A stretch of DNA of 64,000 nucleotides from Metopolophium dirhodum (GCF_019925205.1 NC_083564.1:2733491-2797490); one strand, 5' to 3'. Positions 37,314-50,257 are shown, counted from the stretch's first letter. The notes: a model not told the origin generated them from the sequence alone. Numbers and translations are program-made.

Positions 37314-37930
37314 TCTATATAAATAAAAATGAAATGTTGTTCGTTGGTAATCGCATCAATTTAAAACAGCCGGACCAAATTGCGTATAATTTTGTTTTTT
37401 AATGTTCGTAATAGTCCGAATAAGGGTTTTCCGGAAAGAAAAATGGTCGCAGTTGGTTATAATATCTTACAGGTTATAAATTATAATATTAATAGTAGAA
37501 ATAATGAGACACATGAGTGGATATTAATATTTTTTGTACCTATATAAAAATATGGTTGCTATTAACTCGGGCAGATGAGGTAAAACTGTAAAAGCACACA
37601 TCAAAATATCAAATCGTCGCATTTATATAGTCTCGAATTACCTATATACCAATGTCTTAAATCAAATATGAGTGTTGATTGTTTGTTTGTAGCTTTATAG
37701 GTACTCAAAAACTACTTGACCGATTTTGTGAAAATTTAAAATTGTTCTTAGACATATCAGTCATATAGGACATAGGTGTAGCTTATGGGGCTAAAGACAC
37801 ACCTGAAGTTTTATTTTTTTATGGGCACCAAAATATGGGCCATAAAGACTCCAGTAAAGTTTTTTCTACGCAATTGCTGGAATTTGGAAGAGAATCGTAT
37901 TCCAGAATACGGGACATGCACTTTTCAATT
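37314..37930 (+). mobile_element. Helitron 5' fragment
   Basis: TCTATATAAATAAAAATGAA followed by ATGTTGTTCGTTGGTAATCG is the usual 5' start of insect Helitrons. Further in, ACTCAAAAACTACTTGACCG also resembles Helitron sequence. No 3' hairpin plus CTRR end was found, so the right boundary is approximate. Confidence 0.55.
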
Positions 37931-38505
37931 TATATATTAAATTTTAATTTGATTAATTATCACATTAATGTGTTATTTGCATAACTTTTTCTAATCATAA
38001 TAAATTATGATTATGAAACAACATTTCAAAAGAAATCAATTGTAGTTACAGTATCACTGAATGAATTGTGTTTGGAAAAAATAATTTAGATGATTGGAAG
38101 ATGTTTAAAATACTATAATATTATTATTTGTTATTATTTGTCAACGAATTACCAGGAAATCAATTTAAAATCATTTTCTGTTCAATTTATTTAATTCGTA
38201 ATTTAATTGGAACACATTGTCTACAGTGACCTAAATGATCTATTTACAAGATAAGCGTGTGATTTTTCTATTTATTTAATAATTTAAACTGATATTGCTA
38301 CTAATATACATGTATAGTTACAAAAGCATAAAAGCAAATATTTATATTACTTTCAACATTCTATTTGGTTTATTAAAAAATAAATATGTACAATTTTGTT
38401 GTATCACAATTTGTATTTATTAATAAATACCACGCAAATATACAATAATTTATATTACATTATATACAAATATATAAGGTATGTACAAATTATGTTTCAA
38501 TTGTT
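37931..38505. other. Intergenic between convergent genes
   Basis: AT-rich. Contains the probable minus-strand AATAAA of TMEM170 at 38416-38421. Confidence 0.5.
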
Positions 38506-39722
38506 CTACAATGTAGCTAATATTCTTGTAAAACCTACAGCTGCTGAGAGTAGTGTCTGTCCAACTCCCCAAAACATTGCATACAATGGTTGCATTTGAA
38601 TACTAGATGCTCGATAGACAAACGCTATGGTAGCACTGCTAACTATGCCCGAACTAAGTGGAGCAAATATTCCAACCAATAGAATGAACAATGGAAAAAA
38701 CCTAAAACATAAATAAATCATAAATGAGTATTAAAACAAACATATTAACAAAATAGTAATAGGTAACCTTATAACATTAAAATATTATAAAACAAATTTT
38801 AAATTTAAAAAAAAGGTAATAAAATGTGAAATAAAGAAAAATTAGATAATAAATCAAGTTAAGTGTTGGTATTAAGTGTGGCTCTTTAATCAATCCTTTT
38901 GATGTATGTACCAAGCGTATTATGCATTTCTCTTAAAGGCTGTTTATTTTATATAAATTATAAATAAAAATATTAATTTTTTTCTAATTACTTAAATTGC
39001 ATTTCTAGAATAATACAGAAAAATAATATATTTTTATACATTGACTTTCTTACATTTACCAATATTCAAATATTTATTTTTAAGGAGTCGAGTGGATGAT
39101 GTGGTCAACAGTGCCGTGCAAACTAACATTGGTGCCTTAAGCCGGGGGCAAGGGCAATAATATTTGATGCTCCTATTCAACATACATTTTTGAACATAAA
39201 AAATCAGCGCTCTAAGACAATATTATCTCATTTGCCTTTCTACCTTAGCACGGCCTTGATGGTCAAATTAAATATCCACCACTCATCCCCCCCCCAAGTA
39301 TGATACCAACGAAGAAACACTCAAATCAAATGTTATATGGATGTCATTGCCAGGAAGTAGGTTTGGAGAAACAGTTATTCTATGTACAACAATATTTAAG
39401 ACATCAATTTAGAATAAACCAAAGTAAATCAAAATATTATCTTACTTTCCAAAATTATGTTTATGGAGTGTAGCGAAAGCAATTATCGCAGCTACAGTAT
39501 GGACAATAGCAGATGAGAATAATGCCCATAAGAAAGTTTGATACCACATTTCTGAAAAATGTTAACAAAACAAAAAATTAACATTGATTTATATTGATGA
39601 AATTAATTTACGTTTTTTAATGGATTACCAGGAAATGTACTAAGGGGTCGTTGAGATGCCAAACCAATAACGTTGGAGATCGGAACAAGTTCAGGATTCT
39701 TGAAATCGTTGAGTGGCATCAT
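38506..39722 (-). CDS. TMEM170A: TMEM170 family membrane protein
   Basis: Three exons on the minus strand, 39722-39629, 39551-39446 and 38701-38506, join in phase to 131 aa. The frame starts MMPLNDFKNPELVP; exon 2 gives EMWYQTFLWALFSSAIVH and the C-terminus ends GFTRILATL, as in TMEM170A, where the family ends in FLRILATL. Three hydrophobic segments (about residues 35-58, 68-92, 106-126) fit the family's three membrane spans. TMEM170A acts in the ER and nuclear envelope, in membrane shaping and nuclear pore assembly. Length is close to the human protein. It lies head-to-head with CFDP1 about 1.1 kb away. Intron 2 carries a short hAT-like MITE. Confidence 0.9.
39109..39258. mobile_element. Short hAT-like MITE in TMEM170 intron 2
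   Basis: The ends CAGTGCCGTGC and GCACGGCCTTG are an imperfect inverted pair. The flanks GTGGTCAA (39101-39108) and ATGGTCAA (39259-39266) match at 7 of 8 bases. 150 bp, non-coding. Confidence 0.6.
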
Positions 39723-40842
39723 TTTACAAATACGATCTTTCGTTTGAACAAAGAAAAAACGATTTCAAACCATTTAATAGTGTAAGTAGTTTACTAGTTT
39801 ACAGATTATAAAGTTGTTATTGAACGTCTTGTACTATTATTTTCCAAACAGTCGAACAACTGTGAATGAATTATTAAATTTTAACATTCGTGCGTACACC
39901 AACTGTTAAGACCACAGCAATATGTTTAAAGTCGAATTTAACTTGATACAAACTTTACAATTGCAAGTAATTTGAAACTCCATTGATCCGTTTTTTAATT
40001 TTTTTACTTATCATTGCGATCATGGAACATAGATACCCAATGTTTATAAACCTTGACAGCTGATACCAGCCGTGTGTTTATCACATAGAGTAATACTCTA
40101 TGGTTTATCACTTAGATCATATACAATCATTGTAGATGGATGGAGTCATAGCATACTACGGGCATAAAAAGAGTTGATGCCAACATTACTATAGGACCTG
40201 TGACATCTGCGCATGCGCAACTGCTTATCATAATATTTCAATCTGTTCATATTATTATAATGCCGACACTCTGCGCCAAGCATTAATGATAAGAGACTAC
40301 GCGCATGCGCATATCATCGAGGTCCTACAGTGATGTTGGCTTCACAAATAGTTCGTATGGCTCTATCCATTGTATATGATCTAAGGTTTATCATTAAATT
40401 TTTGTTTTTTTTTAATGATAATGAATATTATATTTTTATGACAAAACCCGAAACCGCGAACTAGCTGATAGTAACCACGGTTTAAGATATTAAGTATATC
40501 TTAAACCGTGATAGTAACATATTTATCTATTCTGTGATAGTAACATCGACGATATAAGATCTTATATTTATTATCTAGCACCTCCGGCACCCGACACTCG
40601 ACAGTGAGCACTGAGCAATAGGCACTGCCACTGGCTTGGCAATCTTGCATTCGCGCTATGAAAATCTAGAACCTAAATCACTAATAACTATTATAATACC
40701 TACGAGGCTACGACCTACCACAATAAGTAGTAATCAACACCCATTCAGTATTTATTTTAATATTCTAACATTTTGTTATTAATTAATAACACTTAATTGA
40801 ACTGCTTAGCCTGATAGACGACAACACTGGAATAATTACACA
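39723..40842. promoter_or_regulatory. Shared upstream region of TMEM170 and CFDP1
   Basis: A divergent intergenic region of 1.1 kb that must hold both promoters. It includes CATGCGCA-rich sequence near 40210 and 40308 (GCGCATGCGCA, half-sites resembling an NRF1 motif) and a perfect 15-bp hairpin at 40476-40510. Confidence 0.5.
40476..40510. repeat. Perfect 15-bp hairpin
   Basis: CACGGTTTAAGATAT (40476-40490) and its exact reverse complement (40496-40510) surround a 5-base loop. ATAGTAAC occurs on both sides of the hairpin and again near 40540. Confidence 0.8.
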
Positions 40843-43837
40843 ATGGATTCACAAGATTATTCCGATAGCAGCGATGAGAATGATTCGGACTATAAACCAC
40901 CAGGTATTAAATTATTAACATCTTAATGAAATTACATTTTAGTATTCTAACTAGTTATTAAAATCCATATTTTGTTATCGTTAAAATATATATACAATTA
41001 AATCAATCGCAGTACATAACTAATGTTTGGTCTACTGTAAAGGAAATAAGTCTTCAAATGTATTGATCATGATGAATTTCTGAGGACTAACACATATAAT
41101 ATTCAGCCGACCCGAGTTTGATTCCTCGGCCATATGCGGCATTTTTCTTCGGACAAGTCACGGTGTCCGGAGAACAAGTGCCGCTATCTCCCACCTGGCA
41201 TGGCAGATACCTACGGGTGCCCACTTGAAAATCTGCCGAAAACTACACACACGTGTTTACCAACCAACAGTATCCTCCCCTACAAATAAACAAACAAACA
41301 ACTAATGGCCATGGCATAGTTGCCGGGCTTAATGATCAAAAAAATATAAATATAATATTATATTTTATCATTAAAATATATGATTCAGTTTTAAAAATTA
41401 AATATTTTGGTTTAAACTGTTTATTGTATTGTTTTAATCTTTTTTTTATTTGTATATTTTGATTCATAAACATTTGATTTGTGTTTACCTCTAGGTGAAG
41501 ATGAAAAATTATCAGAAGTTGATTCAGATGATCCAATTGAAGATGATGAGGATAGCGCCAGTACATCTGCTAAAAAATCAAAGAGAACTAATAAGAAACC
41601 AACTAAGATTGGAAAAAGAGGCTCACTAAAGAAATCTAAAAAAATGTAATACTTAATTGTTTTTTATGTTTGAAATATTAAATCATGTTTATTTTGTTGA
41701 CTTTTACAGAGTAATTGATGATGAAGCTATTGAAAAAACAAAAGAAGAAGTAAATACCCTTCTTAATTCCTCTGAAGATGATAAAAAGCGTTTGGATGCT
41801 TTGTGGGAAGGTATTAATTAATTTTATATTAATAATTAGTATTTCAAGATCTAACCAATTAGTAGTCTAAAAATAATAATTTATAAAATATAGGGTTAAG
41901 AGTAACATATTTGAACTAATTTCTGTTTTACTTTTAGAATTTCAACGACCTATAACAAAAAAGTCTTCCAATACACCTATTACCAGTGAAAATAAATCTA
42001 AATCAAAAGAATCCATAAAAGTTTCTGATAAACCAGAAACAACCAAAAAAAGGAACTTTGAAGCATTATTTGAAAGTTCTGAATCATCTAAAAAGTAAAT
42101 ACATATATATATATATTTTATTATTCAACTTTTAAACTAAATTGAATTACTGTAACTTAATAACTCTTTATAACTGATATTTAAAAAAGTTATTAGTATC
42201 TACTATGGGCTCAAAAAATTGACTCTGGCCATTATGTCCCATAGTGTGTGCTTCCGATATTTAAATTTATTTCATAAAATAAAACGATTATAAAAAAAAG
42301 GTAGCCTTACAAAATAAAAAAATTAAAATTAAATAATACCCATATTATACATAATTTAATAATTCAAAAATATTTATGAATTTATGATTTGGATAACACC
42401 AATAATGACTGGCAGCACTAATTTTTCGAGCTTTTAAATGAAGAATTATTTTTTTTCTATCCACATGTATGAGTACATTAGTACATCAAAAAATAACATC
42501 ACAAATCTTTGTTTGTCAAATACTGTAACAATGCTCTAACCCAGAGGTATTCAAACTGTGCATAGCAGCTCTAATGGGTGTCTGGGTATTTATTAAGGAA
42601 GCTGTGGGACAGAAAAGGAAAAAAAATAACGATTAATATATTATTTTATTCTAAATGTAAAACATTTAATTTAAATTGTTTAAACATAATTTAATATATA
42701 TATATTTAATCCTATTTTTAACCCTTTCACTGTTCCAGACGTATTATTAGATTCCTGTATTTTATAATATTATTATTTGTTGGTAACCGTACAATTTTAA
42801 ACCTTGGCTCGCATTATTTTAAACATAATATTTAATAACTTTAAAATTTTGTTTTACGTAGCATACACAAGTTGCAAAGCATAAATAGTGTAGCAGTGAA
42901 AAAGTTAATAATTTGAGTCTCCAAAATGTTGTGAAGATGAAGGAGCCGTGAAATGATAAAGTTTGATACCTCTGCTCTAACTTAATTATTATTGTTATCG
43001 TGATATATTGAAATTAGTGACTTAACTTAGGTATTATTATGCTATAATATGCATGTTGCATATTAATCTAATAATGTATATGCATCAGTTCTCAAGTATA
43101 ATATGAGTGTGATAATTAATTAATAATTATTAAAGCTTCATTTGATCATCTACATTTAGGTATGTTTACAAATTTTTTATTTTTGTGCGCCTAAGGTATA
43201 AGTTCAACTTATAAAATATTTATCTCTAGGTAAATTTATTAATACCTAGTTGATTTACTTGGTTTATCAAAAAAAAATAAATTCATAAAGAATGTAAAAT
43301 AAAGTTGTATTACTGAATTGTGAATAGTCAAATTATAAAACATAATACATTTATGAAAAATGTAAAATCATTCATTAGTTACTAAAAATGAATTAAATTT
43401 ATATTATGATTATTTTGTTTTAAATGTTTTTATTTTTCAGAGTGGAGAATAATGATGACAGTACAACTACACCTAAGTCTCCAGAAACTAAAAGTGAGGT
43501 AGCCTCTATCGCTACAAAACCATCAGGCGGTTTAGCAAATATATTGAGTCAAATAGGAAAGAAAAGTAAACTGACGGTTTTAGAAAAATCCAAACTAGAT
43601 TGGGATGGTTACAAAAAAAAGGAAGGAATTGTTGAAGAATTAGTCACATACAATAAAGGAAAAGATGGGTTGGTGTTTAAATTTTTTATTTATTGTAAAA
43701 ATTTAGAAATATTATTTAATGGGTAATATTATTATTTTAGATACTTAGAAAAGCAAGATTTTTTGGAACGGACAGATTTACGACAATTTGAATTGGAAAA
43801 AGCATTGAGAGCTGCCAATAGATCACACAGAAGTTAG
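40843..43837 (+). CDS. CFDP1: Craniofacial development protein 1 homolog (BCNT/Yeti)
   Basis: Six exons join in phase: 40843-40903, 41495-41645, 41710-41810, 41938-42094, 43441-43668, 43741-43837 (264 aa). The N-terminus is acidic (DSSDENDSD, DDPIEDDEDS) with Lys-rich patches. Residues about 186-258 form the BCNT-C domain with LTVLEKSKLDWDGYKKKEG, EELVTYNKGKDGYLEKQ.FL and LRQFELEKAL. Family members (yeast Swc5, fly Yeti) are subunits or partners of SWR1/SRCAP-type remodellers that deposit H2A.Z. Length is close to the human 299 aa. AATAAA lies at 43913-43918, 75 bases past the stop. Intron 1 contains a SINE and intron 4 a hAT MITE. Confidence 0.92.
41095..41348 (+). repeat. tRNA-headed SINE in CFDP1 intron 1
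   Basis: GAGTTTGATTCCTCGG (about 41113-41128) is a degenerate pol III B box. Downstream, CAAGTCACGGTGTCCGGAGA, CCTACGGGTGCCCACTTGAA and CATAGTTGCCGGGCTTAA match a reverse-oriented copy at 58890-59150. A poly-A run closes the element. No clear A box remains. Confidence 0.75.
42542..42974. mobile_element. hAT MITE in CFDP1 intron 4
   Basis: Inverted ends CAGAGGTATTCAAACT and AAGTTTGATACCTCTG match with one indel. Target-site flanks CTCTAACC (42534-42541) and CTCTAACT (42975-42982) differ at one base. 433 bp, non-coding. Confidence 0.75.
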
Positions 43838-44337
43838 ATATTTTATCATTAATTGTATATTATATCAATAATCCCTAGTATTTATGTGATTGGTTTTAAA
43901 CTTTTAAATTGTAATAAATTTAAATTAATATACTTTTCTTTTTTTTTCTAAGTAAATTAATAATATTCAATTTGATATGACACCAGGTAGTTAAAAATGC
44001 AATGTCTGTGTTTATAAATTAGTTTATTATATACAAACAACTGATTTGAAAAAAATAAATATTGTAGAATATTTTAAGACAATTATTGATACATAATAAA
44101 CCGCTAGACTTAATACATTTATAATTTTTTATGTGTGATTAAGACATATTCATATTAATTATTTTTAATAAACGATATATACTCAAGTATCTACATTTAA
44201 AATATAAACAAAATATTTTTTAATGGAAATTCCATGTTAATGACATTACAATTTAGTATTTACAATTTTTTATGACGTTTCCTAATCTCAAAAAATATTA
44301 TCTCTAAGATTGTAAAATGAAAATGTTCACTTTATTT

Positions 44338-47236
44338 TTAGCTATCACTAGATATTGCTTGAAGAAACCAGTTATTATAATTTAACCTAACAATAAATTG
44401 ATTTGGTTTTGGAGTAACATGGATTTCTCTAATAATATTTATCAATGTGACTAATTTATTCGGTTTTTTGGTAAAAAGTAAATTTAATTCTTCAAAACAC
44501 TGTTTATATTGTGGATTTAACGCAGCCGTAATGTCAGTCATATACCTGCAATAGTTTTCGCACATATCTAGAATTCTATTAAAGCCCAAGTAAACTTCTT
44601 CCATGAACAAAAAAGAATCTCTCATGATATTTGTCTGGAATATATCGTGAATGTGCTTAATTGTTTGAAAATCATTGGCATTGGTTAATTTCTCCAAGAG
44701 AAGAAAATATTCATCTTCGATGACATCCATCTGAAGGTAACTGTAAAGAGTATCTATTAAGAAAGATAATTTAGTTTTTAGCTGGACATTATGAGCATTT
44801 ATTTCATAAGATTTTGATTTTTTTTCAATCCAAATGTTGTGCAAATTTGTTTGCACTCTTTTGATACGTGATAAAAATGCAAACAATTTTGAATAATTTT
44901 TTTGAACAGAGCTTGTAAATATAAATTGTAGTGGCCATTTGGTTTCAAAAGTGACTTTAATCTTTGTCCACGTCGTTTCATCAGCTTCTTCATCTTCTAA
45001 TGAACTGAAACCAAACACTTGATTCACAGATTTGTGCATTTTGATATCTTGAGCTGTATTAATAAATGCCACCTTAACAGCACGTAAACTATGCTCAGAT
45101 TTCAGAGACAAACTGCACATTTTATTTAAAAAGTGCTTATAAAACTCTCCATTACCCAGCAAATAAAAATCTCTTACCAATTTCATATGATAAGAAAAAC
45201 TGTCGTTATTAAATGATGCTTTTAACATATATTCATCCACAACATTATAAAACTTGTCGATTACTTTGACAAATTCATTTTTAGTAAACAAGGACACGTT
45301 TACTAAATTTAGTAAATCAGAAAACAGTTCATCTTTTTTGTGTCCATACAACTGTATAGAAATATCCTTGTAATTAATCAATGACGATTGGTCATTCGAA
45401 TATTGCAAACTTTTTATTACATCACCAATTCTTGTTATTTTGCTTGCAGTTGAAAGAGGAACAAAAGATGGCATTAAACTGGGTAATAAAGAAAACTGTT
45501 TAAATTTTTTACTGTTTTTAGAATATTTGGATTCAATGAAGAACTCATTGTGAGGATCAAAAATTACTCCATGTGCGAAAAATGTGTTCAACTGCGATAT
45601 TAACACCTATAATAAATTAAATCTCTTAAAAAAAAGTTCAAAAACAAAGGGGGATAATAAATTATTTACATCTTAATTCAATTATAATTTTAAATTGTGA
45701 AATATTTAAAAATTTTAAATTTTAAATTTTAACTAATATAAGCAGTACTATACAGATGTTCCTAGTTCCTTGACTTCACTCAAGTGTTTAAACCATATTT
45801 GGCATGAGGGCCTTCATCACAAAATGTGTTTCTTTCCTGTCCCATTATTTTTTATAATCATTCTATTTAATCAAACAATTGTTTTCAGTATACTGTGAAG
45901 TTAAACTGTCCCATCTCCATTACTTAAATGCAAGTGTCCCACAGGGTAACATTTTAGCTCCAACTTTGTACAACCTATTCTCCTATGTTATTTCCCACTC
46001 AGATAAAACCATTTTGCTTTTGCTGGCATCATCTCAATTCTCAACTTATGTTAACCTAATTCAAACCTCGAGTTACTTCAAACTCACCTAAAGGAACTAC
46101 AAAACTGGTTCAGTCTTAGGAGAAATACGATAAATGCAAGCAAATCAGCCCATATAATTTATCCCCCGCGTCCCATTGCCAACCCTCTAATTTCAGATAA
46201 CAATCACATAATTCCTCAACAATTAGTTACCAGATACTTACTTAGTATCCACCATGACAAAAGAGTCAACACTTAAACATACTTAAACCATATAAAAACA
46301 AAATCCCTCAGTATGAAGATTAGAATAAGGAGACCAAACTCCACTTCTAATAACGTCCCGAAATGAGTCGCATGATTAAACGGCCACATGCTGCGCTGCG
46401 TATGCTAGGGTTGCTACTTTAACCCTCGTAGTACAGGAATTATTCATGTTTTTTAGAAAATATATGCATTTTTATGAATTACGACCCTTTTTAGATTTTA
46501 TAACTTGTACGATTATGCATTTATATCCCCTATTATATTTATCCCCTTCAAATCAAGTTCTGTCCGTGTATCATTATTTTTAAACGATATTTGTATTTAG
46601 TTTACCTTATAAAGATTGTTAATATTTTCATTATAATTGGAAAAAAAAAAAACTGTTATAAATTTATAATATAAATGCCTATAATATTACCTGTAAACAT
46701 TGGTTGAATATGAGTGATAATTGAACTTTGTTGTCCAAAAATTCCATACAGACTACTTCATATGTAAGATTCAATATTTGTCCGCCATGTAACTGAGAAA
46801 GTTCAATTTGATCTAAAATATTATTAACTGCAACAATCAATGGTTTATGTTGTTCGACTTTCCTCAATGTTTCGGTCAATAAACATTTATTTTCTTTGTT
46901 ATTTGATAAATTGTTTTCAATGTCATTTATACAGTCGCGATATGGTTTCAAGGCAGTTAACATACCATTGACAAAAGCTTCAAAGTACAAACCCTGTCGG
47001 TTTGATTCTGATTCTATGTAAATACTCTGCAATCGGTTAAAGGATACAATAACGGTGTTAAGTTTCTGATATTCTTCGGCCAAATTTAAGAAACACTTCA
47101 ACAGCCGCTTGTCTTCGGTGTTCAAAATTATATACTCATCATCTGTGAAATTGCTGTCATTGTCGACAATACACTGTAATATTTCTGATTTGTGGCCAAG
47201 TAGAGTAAATAATATATCAGGAATTAAACATTCCAT
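44338..47236 (-). CDS. TUBGCP4: Gamma-tubulin complex component 4 (GCP4/Grip75)
   Basis: Two exons, 47236-46691 and 45606-44338, join in phase 0 (CAG then GTG) to 604 aa; human GCP4 has about 667. The N-terminus MECLIPDILFTLLGHKSEIL, then GLYFEAFVNGML, LKPYRDCINDIE and HGGQILNLTYE, follows the GCP4 GRIP1 region. FFAHGVIFDPHNEFFIES opens exon 2 and matches the HG...D...EFFI block. The C-terminal half (VTFETKWPLQFIFTSS, then YSKLFAFLSRIKR) is the GRIP2 region that binds gamma-tubulin, and the end FIVRLNYNNWF is GCP4-like. The protein is part of the gamma-tubulin ring complex that nucleates microtubules. The intron (45607-46690) contains a broken LINE reverse-transcriptase segment. The gene is convergent with CFDP1. 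Confidence 0.88.
45755..46330 (+). mobile_element. Decayed non-LTR retrotransposon fragment
   Basis: Across broken frames, IWHEGLHHKM then SVPQGNILAPTLYNLF then LQNWFSL..N and ASKSAHIIY follow the order of a jockey-type reverse transcriptase. The A-D-D catalytic box is not recognisable. It lies in the GCP4 intron in antisense orientation. Confidence 0.7.
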
Positions 47237-47643
47237 TGTATTAGTTATACCTTATACAGCTATAATTTTGTACAATTGAGACTTAATCAATTTTTCACCA
47301 TAGGTACAAATGTACGATTGTATAATATTATTTATTTATTGTATATTTTACTATAATATTATAATGATAATTTATATAATACGTCAATATTATTCAGTTA
47401 TTACTTCCAAGTTAGTAGTTAATAGTTTTAAGTTAAATGTTTAAAAATCATATTATAGACATAAAGAACATTATAAAATTTTAAATGCAGTTATACAGTT
47501 AAAAAAACTTTAATGAACAAAATATAAATAACCAAAACCAGTGATAAATGATAAAATGTTATCAATAAACAGATTTAAAATGATAACAAGCATTCTTATA
47601 GGTAGGACTGGTAGCCAATCGCCAAGGAATTACGCTACATAAA

Positions 47644-47651
47644 TACGTAAT
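47644..47651. repeat. hAT target-site duplication, left
   Basis: TACGTAAT, identical to 50980-50987. It brackets the complete hAT element. Confidence 0.95.
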
Positions 47652-48015
47652 CAGTGTTGCCAGATGTACGGTTTGGATCGTACTTATACGGTAATTTAGA
47701 GCAAAGTACGATCTACGATCTTACTTTGAGGACCGTACATAAATGTACGATCTTACAAATTTCAACAGACCATTGACATTTATTTAGATCTATGCTAATC
47801 ATACGCTATGGATGGGGCCATGCCCATCTCGACCGAGTAAACAATTTGAAGCACATATAAATATATAAATATATGAACATATTATATTATATTATGATAA
47901 CTGATAAGATATAATATCTTAAATCATGATTTACCTTGTATTTTTTATTGTTCTTGATAAGAATACAATATTTTATATCTTTGTTGGTGTTGCGTCTTTA
48001 TATTTTCTATTTACA

Positions 48016-50238
48016 ATGTCGGACATAGAAGATACGCCAGAGGTTTGTTTAGATTTTATTAGTAATTTGATTAATTATTTATGTAATATATTTGAGATAA
48101 AATACTCCTAACCAAATTATTTACAATAGGTGTTTGAAGAAGAAGGACCGTCGACACCAAAAAAGAAAAGATCTCTAAGGAATGAACTTTCCAAACATGA
48201 AAAAGAAAAACACAGAAAGCAAAAATATAGAGAAGAATGGGAGAGCAATAAGGAATTTAAAGGTTGGCTTAAACCTGAAAGGGATAATCCCTTTAAGGCT
48301 AAATGTATCATGTGCAACGTGAGTTTTGTTTCTGAACTGAGTTGCATTAAAAAACATTGTAACAGTTCGAATCATATAAAGTCACTAAAAAGTTCGTCTC
48401 ACTTTAAAAATATTATGTTAAATTTTCAAGTTATGGCGAAATCTAATCCTTTAAATAATTCTGTCAAAACCGCAGAAATTAAATTGTCTGCTCTTTTAGC
48501 TGAACATAATGTAGCATTTTCATTAATCAACCATTTAGAGCCCTTATTAAAAGAAATTTTCCCAGACTCTAAAATTTGTAAAGAAATGAAATTGAAACGA
48601 ACTAAAGCTACAAACATTATTACAAATGTAATTGCGCCTGTGGAAAAAGAAATGTTAAGTCTAAAATTGAATAAAAGTAAATTTTCAATTATGATTGATG
48701 AGTCAACCGATGTTGCTTGTATATCTACCATGTGTACTGTAGTACGGTTTTTTGATACAGAGTCCAAGATTATTGTTACAAGGTTTTGGGACTTAGTACA
48801 GGTCTTTGATGTAAAAGAACCAGAGACAGTTGATAAAGGAGCAACTTCAGAAAATCTGTTTAGTAAATGTATTCAGTCATTTGAAAATCATAATGTTGAT
48901 GTAAAAAACATTGTTGGATTTGGTTCTGATGGCTGTTCGACAATGATGGGGTCTAAAAATTCTGTTTCAAGCCGGCTGAAAATCACATTCCCGGGAATCT
49001 TCGTAATGAAATGTATTTGTCATTCTCTTCATTTATGCTGCAGTGAAGCATGCAAGTCCTTGCCCCGAAGAATTGAAGATTTTGCTCGGAATGTATTTAA
49101 TTTTTTCAGCCACAGTAGTAAGCGACAGAGCCAATATATAGAATTTCAAAACTTTTTCAATATTTCTGTACATAAATTGCTGCACCCATCTCAGACGAGG
49201 TGGTTGTCGCTATTTGCTGTTGTCCAGCGTATTTTGGAACAGTGGATGGCTTTACATTCATATTTTAATGAAAAGTGGTTTTCAGAAAAACTTGTTGCTG
49301 CAGAAAATATTTATACCCAGCTGAATGACCCTTTTACAAAAATGTATTTTTTTTTCTTGGAATGGGTGTTGCCAAAATTTAGTGCATTAAACCAGTATTT
49401 CCAAACTGAGCAAGTGGTATTGAATAATTTAAATGAAAAAATGGAATTAGTTTACAAGGAATTATTACTATGTTACATGAAAAGGGACTATGTTCTCCAA
49501 ACTCCATTAGCTACATTGAATCCTGCCGATCAAAGTAAATTTATGAGTCCTTCAGAAGTTTATTTAGGAGTTAAAGTCCTTACTCATACAAAAACCCCAG
49601 CTATAGTACAAAGGCCAGATTTGCTAAAAGAATTTATTTCTAGATGTGTTGATTTTCTGAAAGTTAGCTGTGTACAAATAAAAAAACGTTATGATTTTTC
49701 TAACCCAATTTTACGATTATTAAATTTGTTAACACCAAAGGTAGCTCTTTCTTCAAAAACTAGGATTGAATATCCATCTGTGTTATGCCTTACACAACTA
49801 CTGCCTAGAATGGTGAATCAAGATCAAATTCAACTTATTGATGATGAATGGCGAACATTACCATTAGTGGCTTTACCAGAAAATATTAAATTAGAAAATC
49901 AGCCTGATAAATTTTGGTCATTAATACTTGATTTGGAATCAGGTCAATTCAAAGAACTTGCTACATTTGCTTTGAATGCATTTTGTCTGCCTCACTCTAA
50001 TGCTAGCTGTGAACGAGTTTTTAGTAAAATTAATTGTATTAAAACAAAATCTAGAAATAGATTGATTGTTAAAACGGTAGCTTCTACAGTTATAGCTAGT
50101 GAATGCATTAAAAAAGAAAATGGGAACTGCATTACATTTCAACCAACTAAAACAATGGTAGACAGTATGACATCATCTACATTGTACCCAACAACAAATA
50201 AGACTGATACCTTTGAAGACTTTTTTCTAGAAGACTGA
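48016..50238 (+). CDS. hAT-family transposase
   Basis: The main exon (48130-50238) is open for 702 codons from a GTG after an acceptor AG. A short first exon (48016-48042, MSDIEDTPE) joins it in phase with a GT donor, giving about 711 aa. In the joined numbering, residues 68-91 form a BED-like C2H2 finger (CIMC ... KKHCNSSNH). MIDESTD (Asp about 199) and GFGSDGCSTMMG (Asp about 276) are the two conserved catalytic Asp regions. SNASCERVFS (Glu about 637) is the hATC block with the third acidic residue. CHSLHLCCSEA and SQTRWLSL are typical of DUF4371-type hAT transposases. No frameshift or internal stop occurs. The first exon is my prediction; its donor GTTTGT is weak. Confidence 0.92.
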
Positions 50239-50257
50239 ATTATTATTTAAAATCTTT

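Noticed and set aside
47926..48111. Longer N-terminus for the hAT transposase from an upstream in-frame ATG
   Set aside because: The extension is hydrophobic and AT-biased, unlike a transposase N-terminus; the internal ATG gives an acidic start that joins well to the main exon.
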